Assembly (NCBI RefSeq): GCF_002234675.1
Contig: NC_019871.2
Location: forward strand, 28,830,094 to 28,894,093
Source: Oryzias latipes
Taxonomy: Eukaryota; Chordata; Actinopteri; Beloniformes; Adrianichthyidae
DNA: 64,000 nt
Direction of reading: 5' to 3'
Position numbers and translations under genes: made by a program. Shown here one piece after another: positions 44,364-55,320 of the stretch. The notes under the pieces are model-generated. The model searched no databases. It was given only the letters and a program-made list of their open reading frames with translations, and had not been told where the DNA came from. The first letter of the stretch is position 1; every line of letters starts with the position of its first letter.

Positions 44364-44861
44364 AATGCATTCTCCACTGGTAGCTAGCACATGTGCAAAT
44401 GCCAAACTTGTACCTTCATGCTGTCACCAGTGCATAATTGCTTTAAAAGCTTGGAGTGGCACAGGGTCAACAGATTCCATGACAATATCCATTTCTCTGT
44501 CTATTCCACAAGCACTTTCCCCAAGTTCTTAGACTCAAAGAGGAAATACAACATTTGGTTCCAAGGTGTAATCCTGTGGGTCTCATCTTTACTGGGCTAG
44601 AATTACAAGCATCAAACACATATGGTAGTATCACCATCTACCAATGCGTTCTTCATCTAATTGCTGGAGAATGATACAAATTTCTGGGGGACCTGAACAC
44701 CTTCATTCAGCCTCTCAGACATCTTGTAAAACAACTTGTTAGTGTACAAGATCACACAGATTTCGGAGCGTCCGCAATTGTTGTTTTACGCACATACCTT
44801 GGCCCTTCTTTTCTCTAAAGTCATCAACAAGGTGTGTTATTTTAAAGTATCAACCACTAAG

Positions 44862-44934
44862 GTTTCTGTAGTGTAGTGGTTATCACGTTCGCCTCACACG
44901 CGAAAGGTCCCCAGCTCGAAACTGGGCAGAAACA
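44862..44934 (+). tRNA. tRNA-Val(CAC), unit 7
   Basis: Fully paired CAC form as unit 5. Confidence 0.88.
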
Positions 44935-45303
44935 TTCATTTGATGAAAAGAAATAAAGCCGAACCATTTGGAGACCAGACAATAAACACAGCGCTACAGC
45001 ATTTCTTTGCTCATGATATACCTTCCACTAATCAAGTCACAACATGCCGTGGTCTGACATTGCTTATTCAAAACTGAGTGAAGAAAGTATTGTCCATTTA
45101 TTTCAAGCTACAAATCATGCATATGGAAGAAAATCCTCATCTCAAGGCAATAGCACCGGGCTCACATTCCCAAGAAAAAGCATTGGATCCTCATGATGAA
45201 CTGAAAAGGATGAAGAATTTAACTCCAAATTTTGGCTTTCACGCAATGTTTCTTCCTCATATTCTCTTACCTGATCCAAAAAGTGAGTCCAGCGAAATGA
45301 AAG

Positions 45304-45376
45304 GTTTCTGTAGTCTAGTGGTTATCACGTTCGCTTAACACGCGAAAGGTCCCCAGCTCTAAACTGGGCAGAAGCA
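45304..45376 (+). tRNA. tRNA-Val(AAC), unit 7, type B on a type A leader
   Basis: The spacer up to 'agcgaaatgaaag' is type A but the tRNA is type B (gtctag, T32, T57). The exchange point lies within about 20 bp at the gene's 5' end. Confidence 0.75.
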
Positions 45377-45492
45377 TTTGTTTACTTCTTAAATTGGAGA
45401 CGTCTGGAGATATGACAGTTTTGTAGGGTTGCTTTTGGAACAGAACTTATTTGCTGATCATGTCTCTAACGACAAGCAAACATGCTGTGAAA

Positions 45493-45567
45493 GGCCAGTT
45501 AGCTCAGATGGTTTAGAGCGTGGTGATAATAACGCCAAGGTCGTGGGTTCAATCCCCATACTGGCCA
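45493..45567 (+). tRNA. tRNA-Ile(AAT), unit 7
   Basis: A32 form, stems intact. Confidence 0.87.
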
Positions 45568-46065
45568 AAGGCATTCTCCACTGGTAGCTAGCACATGTGC
45601 AAATGCCAAACTTGTACCTTCATGCTGTCACCAGTGCATAATTGCTTTAAAAGCTTGGAGTGGCACAGGGTCAACAGATTCCATGACAATATCCATTTCT
45701 CTGTCTATTCCACAAGCACTTTCCCCAAGTTCTTAGACTCAAAGAGGAAATACAACATTTGGTTCCAAGGTGTAATCCTGTGGGTCTCATCTTTACTGGG
45801 CTAGAATTACAAGCATCAAACACATATGGTAGTATCACCATCTACCAATGCGTTCTTCATCTAATTGCTGGAGAATGATACAAATTTCTGGGGGACCTGA
45901 ACACCTTCATTCAGCCTCTCAGACATCTTGTAAAACAACTTGTTAGTGTACAAGATCACACAGGTTTCGGAGCGTCCGCAATTGTTGTTTTACGCACATA
46001 CCTTGGCCCTTCTTTTCTCTAAAGTCATCAACAAGGTGTGTTATTTTAAAGTATCAACCACTAAG

Positions 46066-46138
46066 GTTTCTGTAGTGTAGTGGTTATCACGTTCGCCTCA
46101 CACGCGAAAGGTCCCCAGCTCGAAACTGGGCAGAAACA
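46066..46138 (+). tRNA. tRNA-Val(CAC), unit 8
   Basis: Fully paired CAC form. Confidence 0.88.
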
Positions 46139-46507
46139 TTCATTTGATGAAAAGAAATAAAGCCGAACCATTTGGAGACCAGACAATAAACACAGCGCTA
46201 CAGCATTTCTTTGCTCATGATATACCTTCCACTAATCAAGTCACAACATGCCGTGGTCTGACATTGCTTATTCAAAACTGAGTGAAGAAAGTATTGTCCA
46301 TTTATTTCAAGCTACAAATCATGCATATGGAAGAAAATCCTCATCTCAAGGCAATAGAACCGGGCTCACATTCCCAAGATAAATCATTGGAACCTCATGT
46401 TGAATTGAAATGGATAAAGAATTTAACTCCAAATTTTGGCTTTCACGCAATGTTTCTTCCTCATATTCTCTTACCTGATCCAAAAAGTAAGTCCAGCAAC
46501 ATGAAAG

Positions 46508-46580
46508 GTTTCTGTAGTCTAGTGGTTATCACGTTCGCTTAACACGCGAAAGGTCCCCAGCTCTAAACTGGGCAGAAGCA
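46508..46580 (+). tRNA. tRNA-Val(AAC), unit 8, type B
   Basis: Type B. The upstream spacer switches from type A to type B near 46,340-46,358. Confidence 0.75.
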
Positions 46581-46695
46581 TTTGTTTACTTCTTAAATTG
46601 GAGACGTCTGGAGATATGACAGTTTTGTAGGTTGCTTTTGGAACAGAACTTATTTGCTGATCATGTCTCTAACGACAAGCAAACATGCTGTGAAA

Positions 46696-46770
46696 GGCCA
46701 GTTAGCTCAGATGGTTTAGAGCGTGGTGATAATAACGCCAAGGTCGTGGGTTCAATCCCCATACTGGCCA
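46696..46770 (+). tRNA. tRNA-Ile(AAT), unit 8
   Basis: A32 form; lies one base closer to tRNA-Val(AAC) because 'tagggttg' is 'taggttg' upstream. Confidence 0.87.
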
Positions 46771-47269
46771 AAGGCATTCTCCACTGGTAGCTAGCACATG
46801 TGCAAATGCCAAACTTGTACCTTCATGCTGTCACCAGTGCATAATTGCTCTTAAAAGCTTGGAGTGGCACAGGGTCAACAGATTCCATGACAATATCCAT
46901 TTCTCTGTCTATTCCACAAGCACTTTCCCCAAGTTCTTAGACTCAAAGAGGAAATACAACATTTGGTTCCAAGGTGTAATCCTGTGGGTCTCATCTTTAC
47001 TGGGCTAGAATTACAAGCATCAAACACATATGGTAGTATCACCATCTACCAATGCGTTCTTCATCTAATTGCTGGAGAATGATACAAATTTCTGGGGGAC
47101 CTGAACACCTTCATTCAGCCTCTCAGACATCTTGTAAAACAACTTGTTAGTGTACAAGATCACACAGGTTTCGGAGCGTCCGCAATTGTTGTTTTACGCA
47201 CATACCTTGGCCCTTCTTTTCTCTAAAGTCATCAACAAGGTGTGTTATTTTAAAGTATCAACCACTAAG

Positions 47270-47342
47270 GTTTCTGTAGTGTAGTGGTTATCACGTTCGC
47301 CTCACACGTGAAAGGTCCCCAGCTCGAAACTGGGCAGAAACA
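47270..47342 (+). tRNA. tRNA-Val(CAC), unit 9
   Basis: 'cacacgtgaaagg' makes one anticodon-stem pair G-U; otherwise as unit 5. Confidence 0.86.
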
Positions 47343-47710
47343 TTCATTTGATGAAAAGAAATAAAGCGAACCATTTGGAGACCAGACAATAAACACAGCG
47401 CTACAGCATATCTTTGCTCATGATATACCTTCCACTAATCAAGTCACAACATGCCGTGGTCTGACATTGCTTATTCAAAACTGAGTGAAGAAAGTATTGT
47501 CCATTTATTTCAAGCTACAAATCATGCATATGGAAGAAAATCCTCATCTCAAGGCAATAGCACCGGGCTCACATTCCCAAGAAAAAGCATTGGATCCTCA
47601 TGATGAACTGAAAAGGATGAAGAATTTAACTCCAAATTTTGGCTTTCACGCAATGTTTCTTCCTCATATTCTCTTACCTGATCCAAAAAGTGAGTCCAGC
47701 AAAATGAAAG

Positions 47711-47783
47711 GTTTCTGTAGTGTAGTGGTTATCACGTTCGCCTAACACGCGCAAGGTCCCCAGCTCGAAACTGGGCAGAAACA
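47711..47783 (+). tRNA. tRNA-Val(AAC), unit 9, type A variant
   Basis: C32 and an intact 3' side (CTGGG, CAGAAAC), unlike other type A copies. 'gcgcaagg' breaks one anticodon-stem pair. Confidence 0.77.
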
Positions 47784-47899
47784 TGTGTTTACTTCTTAAA
47801 TTGGAGACGTCTGGAGATATGACAGTTTCCTAAAGTTGCTTTTGGAACAGAACTTATTTGCTGATCATGTCTCTAACGACAAGCAAACATGCTGTGAAA

Positions 47900-47974
47900 G
47901 GCCAGTTAGCTCAGATGGTTTAGAGCGAGGTGCTAATAACGCCAAGGTCATGGGTTCAATCCCCATACTGGCCA
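47900..47974 (+). tRNA. tRNA-Ile(AAT), unit 9
   Basis: As unit 5: C32, perfect T-stem, A-A mismatch at 27-43. Confidence 0.85.
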
Positions 47975-48473
47975 AAGGCATTCTCCACTGGTAGCTAGCA
48001 CATGTGCAAATGCCAAACTTGTACCTTCATGCTGTCACCAGTGCATAATTGCTTTGAAAAGCTTGGAGTGGCACAGGGTCAACAGATTCCATGACAATAT
48101 CCATTTCTCTGTCTATTCCACAAGCACTTTCCCCAAATTCTTAGACTCAAAGAGGAAATACAACATTTGGTTCCAAGGAGTAATCCTGTGGGTCTTATCT
48201 TTACTAGGCTAGAATTACAAGCATCAAACACATATGGTAGTATCACCATCTACCAATGCGTTCTTCATCTAATTGCTGGAGAACGATACAAATTTCTGGG
48301 GGACCCGAACACCTTCATTCAGCCTCTTATACATCTTGTAAAACAACTTGTTAGTGTACAAGATCACACAGGTTTCGGAGCGTCCGCAATTGTTGTTTTA
48401 CGCACATACCTTGGCCCTTCTTTTCTCTAAAGTCATCAACAAGGTGTGTTATTTTAAAGCATCAACCACTAAG

Positions 48474-48546
48474 GTTTCTGTAGTGTAGTGGTTATCACGT
48501 TCGCCTCACACGCGAAAGGTCCCCAGCTCGAAACTGGGCAGAAACA
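48474..48546 (+). tRNA. tRNA-Val(CAC), unit 10
   Basis: Fully paired CAC form. Confidence 0.88.
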
Positions 48547-48915
48547 TTCATTTGATGAAAAGAAATACAGACAAACCATTTGGAGACCAGACAATAAACA
48601 CAGCGCTACAGCATTTCTTTGATCATGATGTACCTTCCACTAATCAAGTCACAACATGCCGTGGTCTGACATTGCTTAAACAAAACTGAGTGAAGAAAGT
48701 ATTGTCCATTTATTTCAAGCTACAAATCATGCATATGGAAGACTTTCCTCATCTCAAGGCAATAGAACCGGGCTCACATTCCCAAGATAAATCATTGGAA
48801 CCTCATGTTGAATTGAAATGGATAAAGAATTTAACTCCAAATTTTGGCTTTCACGCAATGTTTCTTCCTCATATTCTCTTACCTGATCCAAAAAGTAAGT
48901 CCAGCAACATGAAAG

Positions 48916-48988
48916 GTTTCTGTAGTGTAGTGGTTATCACGTTCGCTTAACACGCGAAAGGTCCCCAGCTCTAAACTGGGCAGAAGCA
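48916..48988 (+). tRNA. tRNA-Val(AAC), unit 10, type B
   Basis: Type B T-loop and T32 but with 'gtgtag' in the A box as in type A. Confidence 0.75.
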
Positions 48989-49104
48989 TTTGTTTACTTC
49001 TTAAATTGGAGACGTCTGGAGATATGACAGTTTTGTAGGGTTGCTTTTGGAATAGAACTTATTTGCTGATCATGTCTCTAACGACAAGCAAACATGCTGT
49101 GAAA

Positions 49105-49179
49105 GGCCAGTTAGCTCAGATGGTTTAGAGCGTGGTGCTAATAACGCCAAGGTCGTGGGTTCAATCCCCATACTGGCCA
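49105..49179 (+). tRNA. tRNA-Ile(AAT), unit 10
   Basis: C32, anticodon stem intact (TGGTG/CGCCA), T-stem with one G-U. Confidence 0.89.
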
Positions 49180-49216
49180 AAGCCATTCTCCACTGGTAGC
49201 TAGCACATGTGCAAAT

Positions 49217-49894
49217 GCCAAACTTGTACCTTCATGCTGTCACCAGTGCATAATTGCTTTGAAAAGCTTGGAGTGGCACAGGGTCAACAGATTCCATGAC
49301 AATATCCATTTCTCTGTCTATTCCACAAGCACTTTCCCCAAATTCTTTGACTCAAAGAGGAAATACAACATTTGGTTCCAAGGAGTAATCCTTTGGGTCT
49401 TATCTTTACTGGGCTAGAATTACAAGCATCAAACACATATGGTAGTATCACCATCTACCAATGCGTTCTTCATCTAATTGCTGGAGAATGATACAAATTT
49501 CTGGGGGACCTGAACACCTTCATTCAGCCTCTCATACATCTTGTAAAACAACTTGTTAGTGCCAAACTTGTACCTTCATGCTGTCACCAGTGCATAATTG
49601 CTTGGAGTGGCACAGGGTCAACAGATTCCATGACAATATCCATTTCTCTGTCTATTCCACAAGCACTTTCCCCAAATTCTTTGACTCAAAGAGGAAATAC
49701 AACATTTGGTTCCAAGGTGTAATCCTGTGGGTCTAATCTTTACTGGGCTAGAATTACAAGCATCAAACACATATGGTAGTATCACCATCTACCAATGCGT
49801 TCTTCATCTAATTGCTGGAGAATGATACAAATTTCTGGGGGACCTGAACACCTTCATTCAGCCTCTCATACATCTTGTAAAACAACTTGTTAGT
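49217..49894 (+). repeat. 334-bp tandem gain in the unit 10 spacer
   Basis: The segment starting 'gccaaacttgtacc' at 49,217 starts again at 49,561, directly after 'cttgttagt'. The second copy lacks 10 bp (gctttgaaaagcttgg becomes gcttgg), the same deletion found in unit 12. It contains no tRNA and explains the 1,539-bp spacing. Confidence 0.9.
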
Positions 49895-50012
49895 GTACAA
49901 GATCACACAGGTTTCAGAGCGTCCGCAAATGTTGTTTTACGCACATACCTTGGCCCTTCTTTTCTCTAAAGTCATCAACAAGGTGTGTTATTTTAAAGTA
50001 TGAACCAATAAG

Positions 50013-50085
50013 GTTTCTGTAGTGTAGTGGTTATCACGTTCGCCTCACACGCGAAAGGTCCCCAGCTCGAAACTGGGCAGAAACA
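50013..50085 (+). tRNA. tRNA-Val(CAC), unit 11
   Basis: Fully paired CAC form; 5' flank 'tgaaccaataag' differs from 'tcaaccactaag' elsewhere. Confidence 0.88.
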
Positions 50086-50454
50086 TTCATTTGATGAAAA
50101 GAAATAAAGCAGAACCATTTGGAGACCAGACAATAAACACAGCGCTACAGCATTTCTTTGCTCATGATGTACCTTCCACTAATCAAGTCACAACATGCCG
50201 TGGTCTTACATTGCTTATACAAAACTGAGTGAAGAAAGTATTGTCCATTTATTTCAAGCTACAAATCATGCATATGGAAGACTTTTCTCATCTCAAGGCA
50301 ATAGAACCGGGCTCACATTCCCAAGATAAATCATTGGAACCTCATGTTGAATTGAAATGGATAAAGAATTTAACTCCAAATTTTGGCTTTCACGCAATGT
50401 TTCTTCCTCATATTCTCTTACCTGATCCAAAAAGTAAGTCCAGCAACATGAGAG

Positions 50455-50527
50455 GTTTCTGTAGTGTAGTGGTTCTCACGTTCGCTTAACACGCGAAAGG
50501 TCCCCAGCTCTAAACTGGGCAGAAGCA
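50455..50527 (+). tRNA. tRNA-Val(AAC), unit 11, type B
   Basis: 'ggttctcacg' replaces 'ggttatcacg', an A-to-C change at the D-loop/stem edge shared by units 11-14. Confidence 0.73.
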
Positions 50528-50643
50528 TGTGTTTACTTCTTAAATTGGAGACGTCTGGAGATATGACAGTTTTGTAGTGTTGCTTTTGGAACAGAACTTA
50601 TTTGCTGATCATGTCTCTAACGACAAGCAAACATGCTGTGAAA

Positions 50644-50718
50644 GGCCAGTTAGCTCAGATGGTTTAGAGCGTGGTGCTAATAACGCCAAGGTCATGGGTT
50701 CAATCCCCATACTGGCCA
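50644..50718 (+). tRNA. tRNA-Ile(AAT), unit 11
   Basis: Best-formed Ile copy: C32, all stems paired (acceptor GGCCAGT/ACTGGCC, anticodon TGGTG/CGCCA, T-stem ATGGG/CCCAT), canonical A and B boxes. Confidence 0.92.
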
Positions 50719-51217
50719 AAGGCATTCTCCACTGGTAGCTAGCACATGTGCAAATGCCAAACTTGTACCTTCATGCTGTCACCAGTGCATAATTGCTTTG
50801 AAAAGCTTGGAGTGGCACAGGGTCAACAGATTCCATGACAATATCCATTTCTCTGTCTATTCCACAAGCACTTTCCCCAAATTCTTTGACTCAAAGAGGA
50901 AATACAACATTTGGTTCCAAGGTGTAATCCTGTGGGTCTAATCTTTACTGGGCTAGAATTACAAGCATCAAACACATATGGTAGTATCACCATCTACCAA
51001 TGCGTTCTTCATCTAATTGCTGGAGAATGATACAAATTTCTGGGGGACCTGAACACCTTCATTCAGCCTCTCATACATCTTGTAAAACAACTTGTTAGTG
51101 TACAAGATCACACAGGTTTCAGAGCGTCCGCAAATGTTGTTTTACGCACATACCTTGGCCCTTCTTTTCTCTAAAGTCATCAACAAGGTGTGTTATTTTA
51201 AAGTATCAACCACTAAG

Positions 51218-51290
51218 GTTTCTGTAGTGTAGTGGTTATCACGTTCGCCTCACACGCGAAAGGTCCCCAGCTCGAAACTGGGCAGAAACA
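51218..51290 (+). tRNA. tRNA-Val(CAC), unit 12
   Basis: Fully paired CAC form. Confidence 0.88.
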
Positions 51291-51659
51291 TTCATTTGAT
51301 GAAAAGAAATAAAGCAGAACCATTTGGAGACCAGACAATAAACACAGCGCTACAGCATTTCTTTGCTCATGATGTACCTTCCACTAATCAAGTCACAACA
51401 TGCCGTGGTCTGACATTGCTTATACAAAACTGAGTGAAGAAAGTATTGTCCATTTATTTCAAGCTACAAATCATGCATATGGAAGACTTTTCTCATCTCA
51501 AGGCAATAGAACCGGGCTCACATTCCCAAGATAAATCATTGGAACCTCATGTTGAATTGAAATGGATAAAGAATTTAACTCCAAATTTTGGCTTTCACGC
51601 AATGTTTCTTCCTCATATTCTCTTACCTGATCCAAAAAGTAAGTCCAGCAACATGAGAG

Positions 51660-51732
51660 GTTTCTGTAGTGTAGTGGTTCTCACGTTCGCTTAACACGCG
51701 AAAGGTCCCCAGCTCTAAACTGGGCAGAAGCA
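51660..51732 (+). tRNA. tRNA-Val(AAC), unit 12, type B
   Basis: As unit 11, with the 'ggttctcacg' change. Confidence 0.73.
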
Positions 51733-51848
51733 TGTGTTTACTTCTTAAATTGGAGACGTCTGGAGATATGACAGTTTTGTAGTGTTGCTTTTGGAACAGA
51801 ACTTATTTGCTGATCATGTCTCTAACGACAAGCAAACATGCTGTGAAA

Positions 51849-51923
51849 GGCCAGTTAGCTCAGATGGTTTAGAGCGTGGTGCTAATAACGCCAAGGTCAT
51901 GGGTTCAATCCCCATACTGGCCA
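51849..51923 (+). tRNA. tRNA-Ile(AAT), unit 12
   Basis: As unit 11, fully paired. Confidence 0.92.
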
Positions 51924-52412
51924 AAGGCATTCTCCACTGGTAGCTAGCACATGTGCAAATGCCAAACTTGTACCTTCATGCTGTCACCAGTGCATAATTG
52001 CTTGGAGTGGCACAGGGTCAACAGATTCCATGACAATATCCATTTCTCTGTCTATTCCACAAGCACTTTCCCCAAATTCTTTGACTCAAAGAGGAAATAC
52101 AACATTTGGTTCCAAGGTGTAATCCTGTGGGTCTAATCTTTACTGGGCTAGAATTACAAGCATCAAACACATATGGTAGTATCACCATCTACCAATGCGT
52201 TCTTCATCTAATTGCTGGAGAATGATACAAATTTCTGGGGGACCTGAACACCTTCATTCAGCCTCTCAGACATCTTGTAAAACAACTTGTTAGTGTACAA
52301 GATCACACAGGTTTCGGAGCGTCCGCAATTGTTGTTTTACGCACATACCTTGGCCCTTCTTTTCTCTAAAGTCATCAACAAGGTGTGTTATTTTAAAGTA
52401 TCAACCACTAAG

Positions 52413-52485
52413 GTTTCTGTAGTGTAGTGGTTATCACGTTCGCCTCACACGCGAAAGGTCCCCAGCTCGAAACTGGGCAGAAACA
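52413..52485 (+). tRNA. tRNA-Val(CAC), unit 13
   Basis: Fully paired CAC form. Confidence 0.88.
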
Positions 52486-52854
52486 TTCATTTGATGAAAA
52501 GAAATAAAGCAGAACCATTTGGAGACCAGACAATAAACACAGCGCTACAGCATTTCTTTGCTCATGATGTACCTTCCACTAATCAAGTCACAACATGCCG
52601 TGGTCTGACATTGCTTATACAAAACTGAGTGAAGAAAGTATTGTCCATTTATTTCAAGCTACAAATCATGCATATGGAAGACTTTTCTCATCTCAAGGCA
52701 ATAGAACCGGGCTCACATTCCCAAGATAAATCATTGGAACCTCATGTTGAATTGAAATGGATAAAGAATTTAACTCCAAATTTTGGCTTTCACGCAATGT
52801 TTCTTCCTCATATTCTCTTACCTGATCCAAAAAGTAAGTCCAGCAACATGAAAG

Positions 52855-52927
52855 GTTTCTGTAGTGTAGTGGTTCTCACGTTCGCTTAACACGCGAAAGG
52901 TCCCCAGCTCTAAACTGGGCAGAAGCA
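52855..52927 (+). tRNA. tRNA-Val(AAC), unit 13, type B
   Basis: As unit 11. Confidence 0.73.
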
Positions 52928-53043
52928 TGTGTTTACTTCTTAAATTGGAGACGTCTGGAGATATGACAGTTTTGTAGTGTTGCTTTTGGAACAGAACTTA
53001 TTTGCTGATCATGTCTCTAACGACAAGCAAACATGCTGTGAAA

Positions 53044-53118
53044 GGCCAGTTAGCTCAGATGGTTTAGAGCGTGGTGCTAATAACGCCAAGGTCATGGGTT
53101 CAATCCCCATACTGGCCA
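53044..53118 (+). tRNA. tRNA-Ile(AAT), unit 13
   Basis: As unit 11, fully paired. Confidence 0.92.
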
Positions 53119-53617
53119 AAGGCATTCTCCACTGGTAGCTAGCACATGTGCAAATGCCAAACTTGTACCTTCATGCTGTCACCAGTGCATAATTGCTCTG
53201 AAAAGCTTGGAGTGGCACAGGGTCAACAGATTCCATGACAATATCCATTTCTCTGTCTATTCCACAAGCACTTTCCCCAAATTCTTTGACTCAAAGAGGA
53301 AATACAACATTTGGTTCCAAGGTGTAATCCTGTGGGTCTAATCTTTACTGGGCTAGAATTACAAGCATCAAACACATATGGTAGTATCACCATCTACCAA
53401 TGCGTTCTTCATCTAATTGCTGGAGAATGATACAAATTTCTGGGGGACCTGAACACCTTCATTCAGCCTCTCAGACATCTTGTAAAACAACTTGTTAGTG
53501 TACAAGATCACACAGGTTTCGGAGCGTCCGCAATTGTTGTTTTACGCACATACCTTGGCCCTTCTTTTCTCTAAAGTCATCAACAAGGTGTGTTATTTTA
53601 AAGTATCAACCACTAAG

Positions 53618-53690
53618 GTTTCTGTAGTGTAGTGGTTATCACGTTCGCCTCACACGCGAAAGGTCCCCAGCTCGAAACTGGGCAGAAACA
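53618..53690 (+). tRNA. tRNA-Val(CAC), unit 14
   Basis: Fully paired CAC form. Confidence 0.88.
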
Positions 53691-54058
53691 TTCATTTGAT
53701 GAAAAGAAATAAAGCAGAACCATTTGGAGACCAGACAATAAACACAGCGCTACAGCATTTCTTTGCTCATGATGTACCTTCCACTAATCAAGTCACAACA
53801 TGCCGTGGTCTGACATTGCTTATACAAAACTGAGTGAAGAAAGTATTGTCCATTTATTTCAAGCTACAAATCATGCATATGGAAGACTTTTCTCATCTCA
53901 AGGCAATAGAACCGGGCTCACATTCCCAAGATAAATCATTGGAACCTCATGTTGAATTGAAATGGATAAAGAATTTAACTCCAAATTTTGGCTTTCACGC
54001 AATGTTTCTTCCTCATATTCTCTTACCTGATCCAAAAAGTAAGTCCAGCAACACGAAG

Positions 54059-54131
54059 GTTTCTGTAGTGTAGTGGTTCTCACGTTCGCTTAACACGCGA
54101 AAGGTCCCCAGCTCTAAACTGGGCAGAAGCA
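54059..54131 (+). tRNA. tRNA-Val(AAC), unit 14, type B
   Basis: As unit 11; the 5' flank is 'aacacgaag', one base shorter than in other units. Confidence 0.73.
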
Positions 54132-54247
54132 TGTGTTTACTTCTTAAATTGGAGACGTCTGGAGATATGACAGTTTTGTAGTGTTGCTTTTGGAACAGAA
54201 CTTATTTGCTGATCATGTCTCTAACGACAAGCAAACATGCTGTGAAA

Positions 54248-54322
54248 GGCCAGTTAGCTCAGATGGTTTAGAGCGTGGTGCTAATAACGCCAAGGTCGTG
54301 GGTTCAATCCCCATACTGGCCA
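54248..54322 (+). tRNA. tRNA-Ile(AAT), unit 14
   Basis: C32 with the G-U pair in the T-stem (gtcgtggg). Confidence 0.9.
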
Positions 54323-54521
54323 AAGGCATTCTCCACTGGTAGCTAGCACATGTGCAAATGCCAAACTTGTACCTTCATGCTGTCACCTGTGCATAATTGC
54401 TTTAAAAAGCTTGGAGTGGCACAGGGTCAACAGATTCCATGACAATATCCATTTCTCTGTCTATTCCACAAGCACTTTCCCCAAATTCTTAGACTCAAAT
54501 AGGAAATACAACATTTGGTTC

Positions 54522-55320
54522 TGTAGAAAATGTATGTTTTAATATCTTATTCTTCATTATGTTATAGCTTTATCTTTAGTGTGAAGTGAACTCATTTTGA
54601 ACTCAACAGGACTTATTCTCCAGTGACCTTCACTTGTGCTTTGTTGTTGCAGCAGCAACTAGGACTTCTTTGTGCAAATCTAGGAGTTTCCAGAGACGCG
54701 ATAAATATGTCATGGACTACATTTCTACTATCTGGGTTGAACACCTTATCCTTGGGAAAGTGTTCAGGTTCGTGTTCTCATGTGGAGGATGAAGCTGACC
54801 TCTGATCTTGTGCCGGTGATGGAGTATTCGTTTGGCTGGTATGATTTACTTTGGACCAGAGGAGGACTCCTTTTGATCATGGATTGTGTGCGCCGGTGAA
54901 TGGCCCCTACCCCTGGAAAGGCGGAGCGGATCTGGACTTTGCAACCTTCAGCTATTGGCCGGTGGAAGCACGAGGGATACCGGCTGACGAATCAGAGCGA
55001 CCAGGGGCGGAGATCCAGCGACCATGCTCTTTCCGGAAGGCGGAGATTCAAACACATTTTAAAAAGACTGGTTTTAAAGTTTTCCATTGTTCTTAGGAAA
55101 ATCTACGAGTAATTCGCATGTAACTTGTGCGTCAGTAGATCTTTACTTGAGAATCCAGATATATCTGCATTAATGTTTTAATCTGTGCTCTATAACTATT
55201 GTCAGGGAAATAAACTTCGTGTATTTTTAATCCGGTTGAATCCTTGTTTGCTTTACCACTGTCGACTACTGAACACGCATGTACGGAAAGAACTGAAAAG
55301 ACGAAGATTTCTTTCCTACA
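54522..55320 (+). repeat. Retroviral 5' LTR, 799 bp
   Basis: Begins TGTAGAAAATG and ends TTTCCTACA, so TGTAG/CTACA form a 5-bp inverted terminus. 'gaaataaacttcg' near 55,206 is a likely poly(A) signal. The short Trp/Pro-rich open frame inside is repeated in the 3' LTR and is not a gene. Confidence 0.95.

Larger units (their letters stand above)
27466..54521 (+). repeat. Tandem ~1,204-bp Val-Val-Ile tRNA gene array (14 units)
   Basis: Each unit holds tRNA-Val(CAC), 369 bp of spacer, tRNA-Val(AAC), 116 bp, tRNA-Ile(AAT), and ~499 bp to the next unit. Units are 1,195-1,205 bp apart except where transposons or a 334-bp gain intervene. A shared landmark, 'gaagaaagtattgtcc' near the middle of the first spacer, recurs from 27,657 to 53,837. 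Type A units (1, 2, 5, 9) and type B units (3, 4, 6, 10-14) differ mainly around tRNA-Val(AAC); units 7 and 8 are A/B mosaics. All tRNAs point the same way. Insertions at 29,735, 32,056, 33,241 and 54,522 lie in spacers. Confidence 0.95.

Noticed and set aside
27654-54073. The repeated 86-codon spacer frame as a protein gene family
   Set aside because: Copies are recent tandem duplicates, so sequence sharing proves nothing; A/B changes are mostly non-synonymous, and the end overlaps a tRNA gene.
27466-54521. CRISPR-like or other prokaryotic repeat array
   Set aside because: The period is 1.2 kb, the units contain tRNA genes, and the context is vertebrate.
54851-55112. Open frames in both LTRs (MDQRRTPFDHGL...)
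   Set aside because: They are within non-coding LTR sequence and present in both copies only because the LTRs are duplicates.
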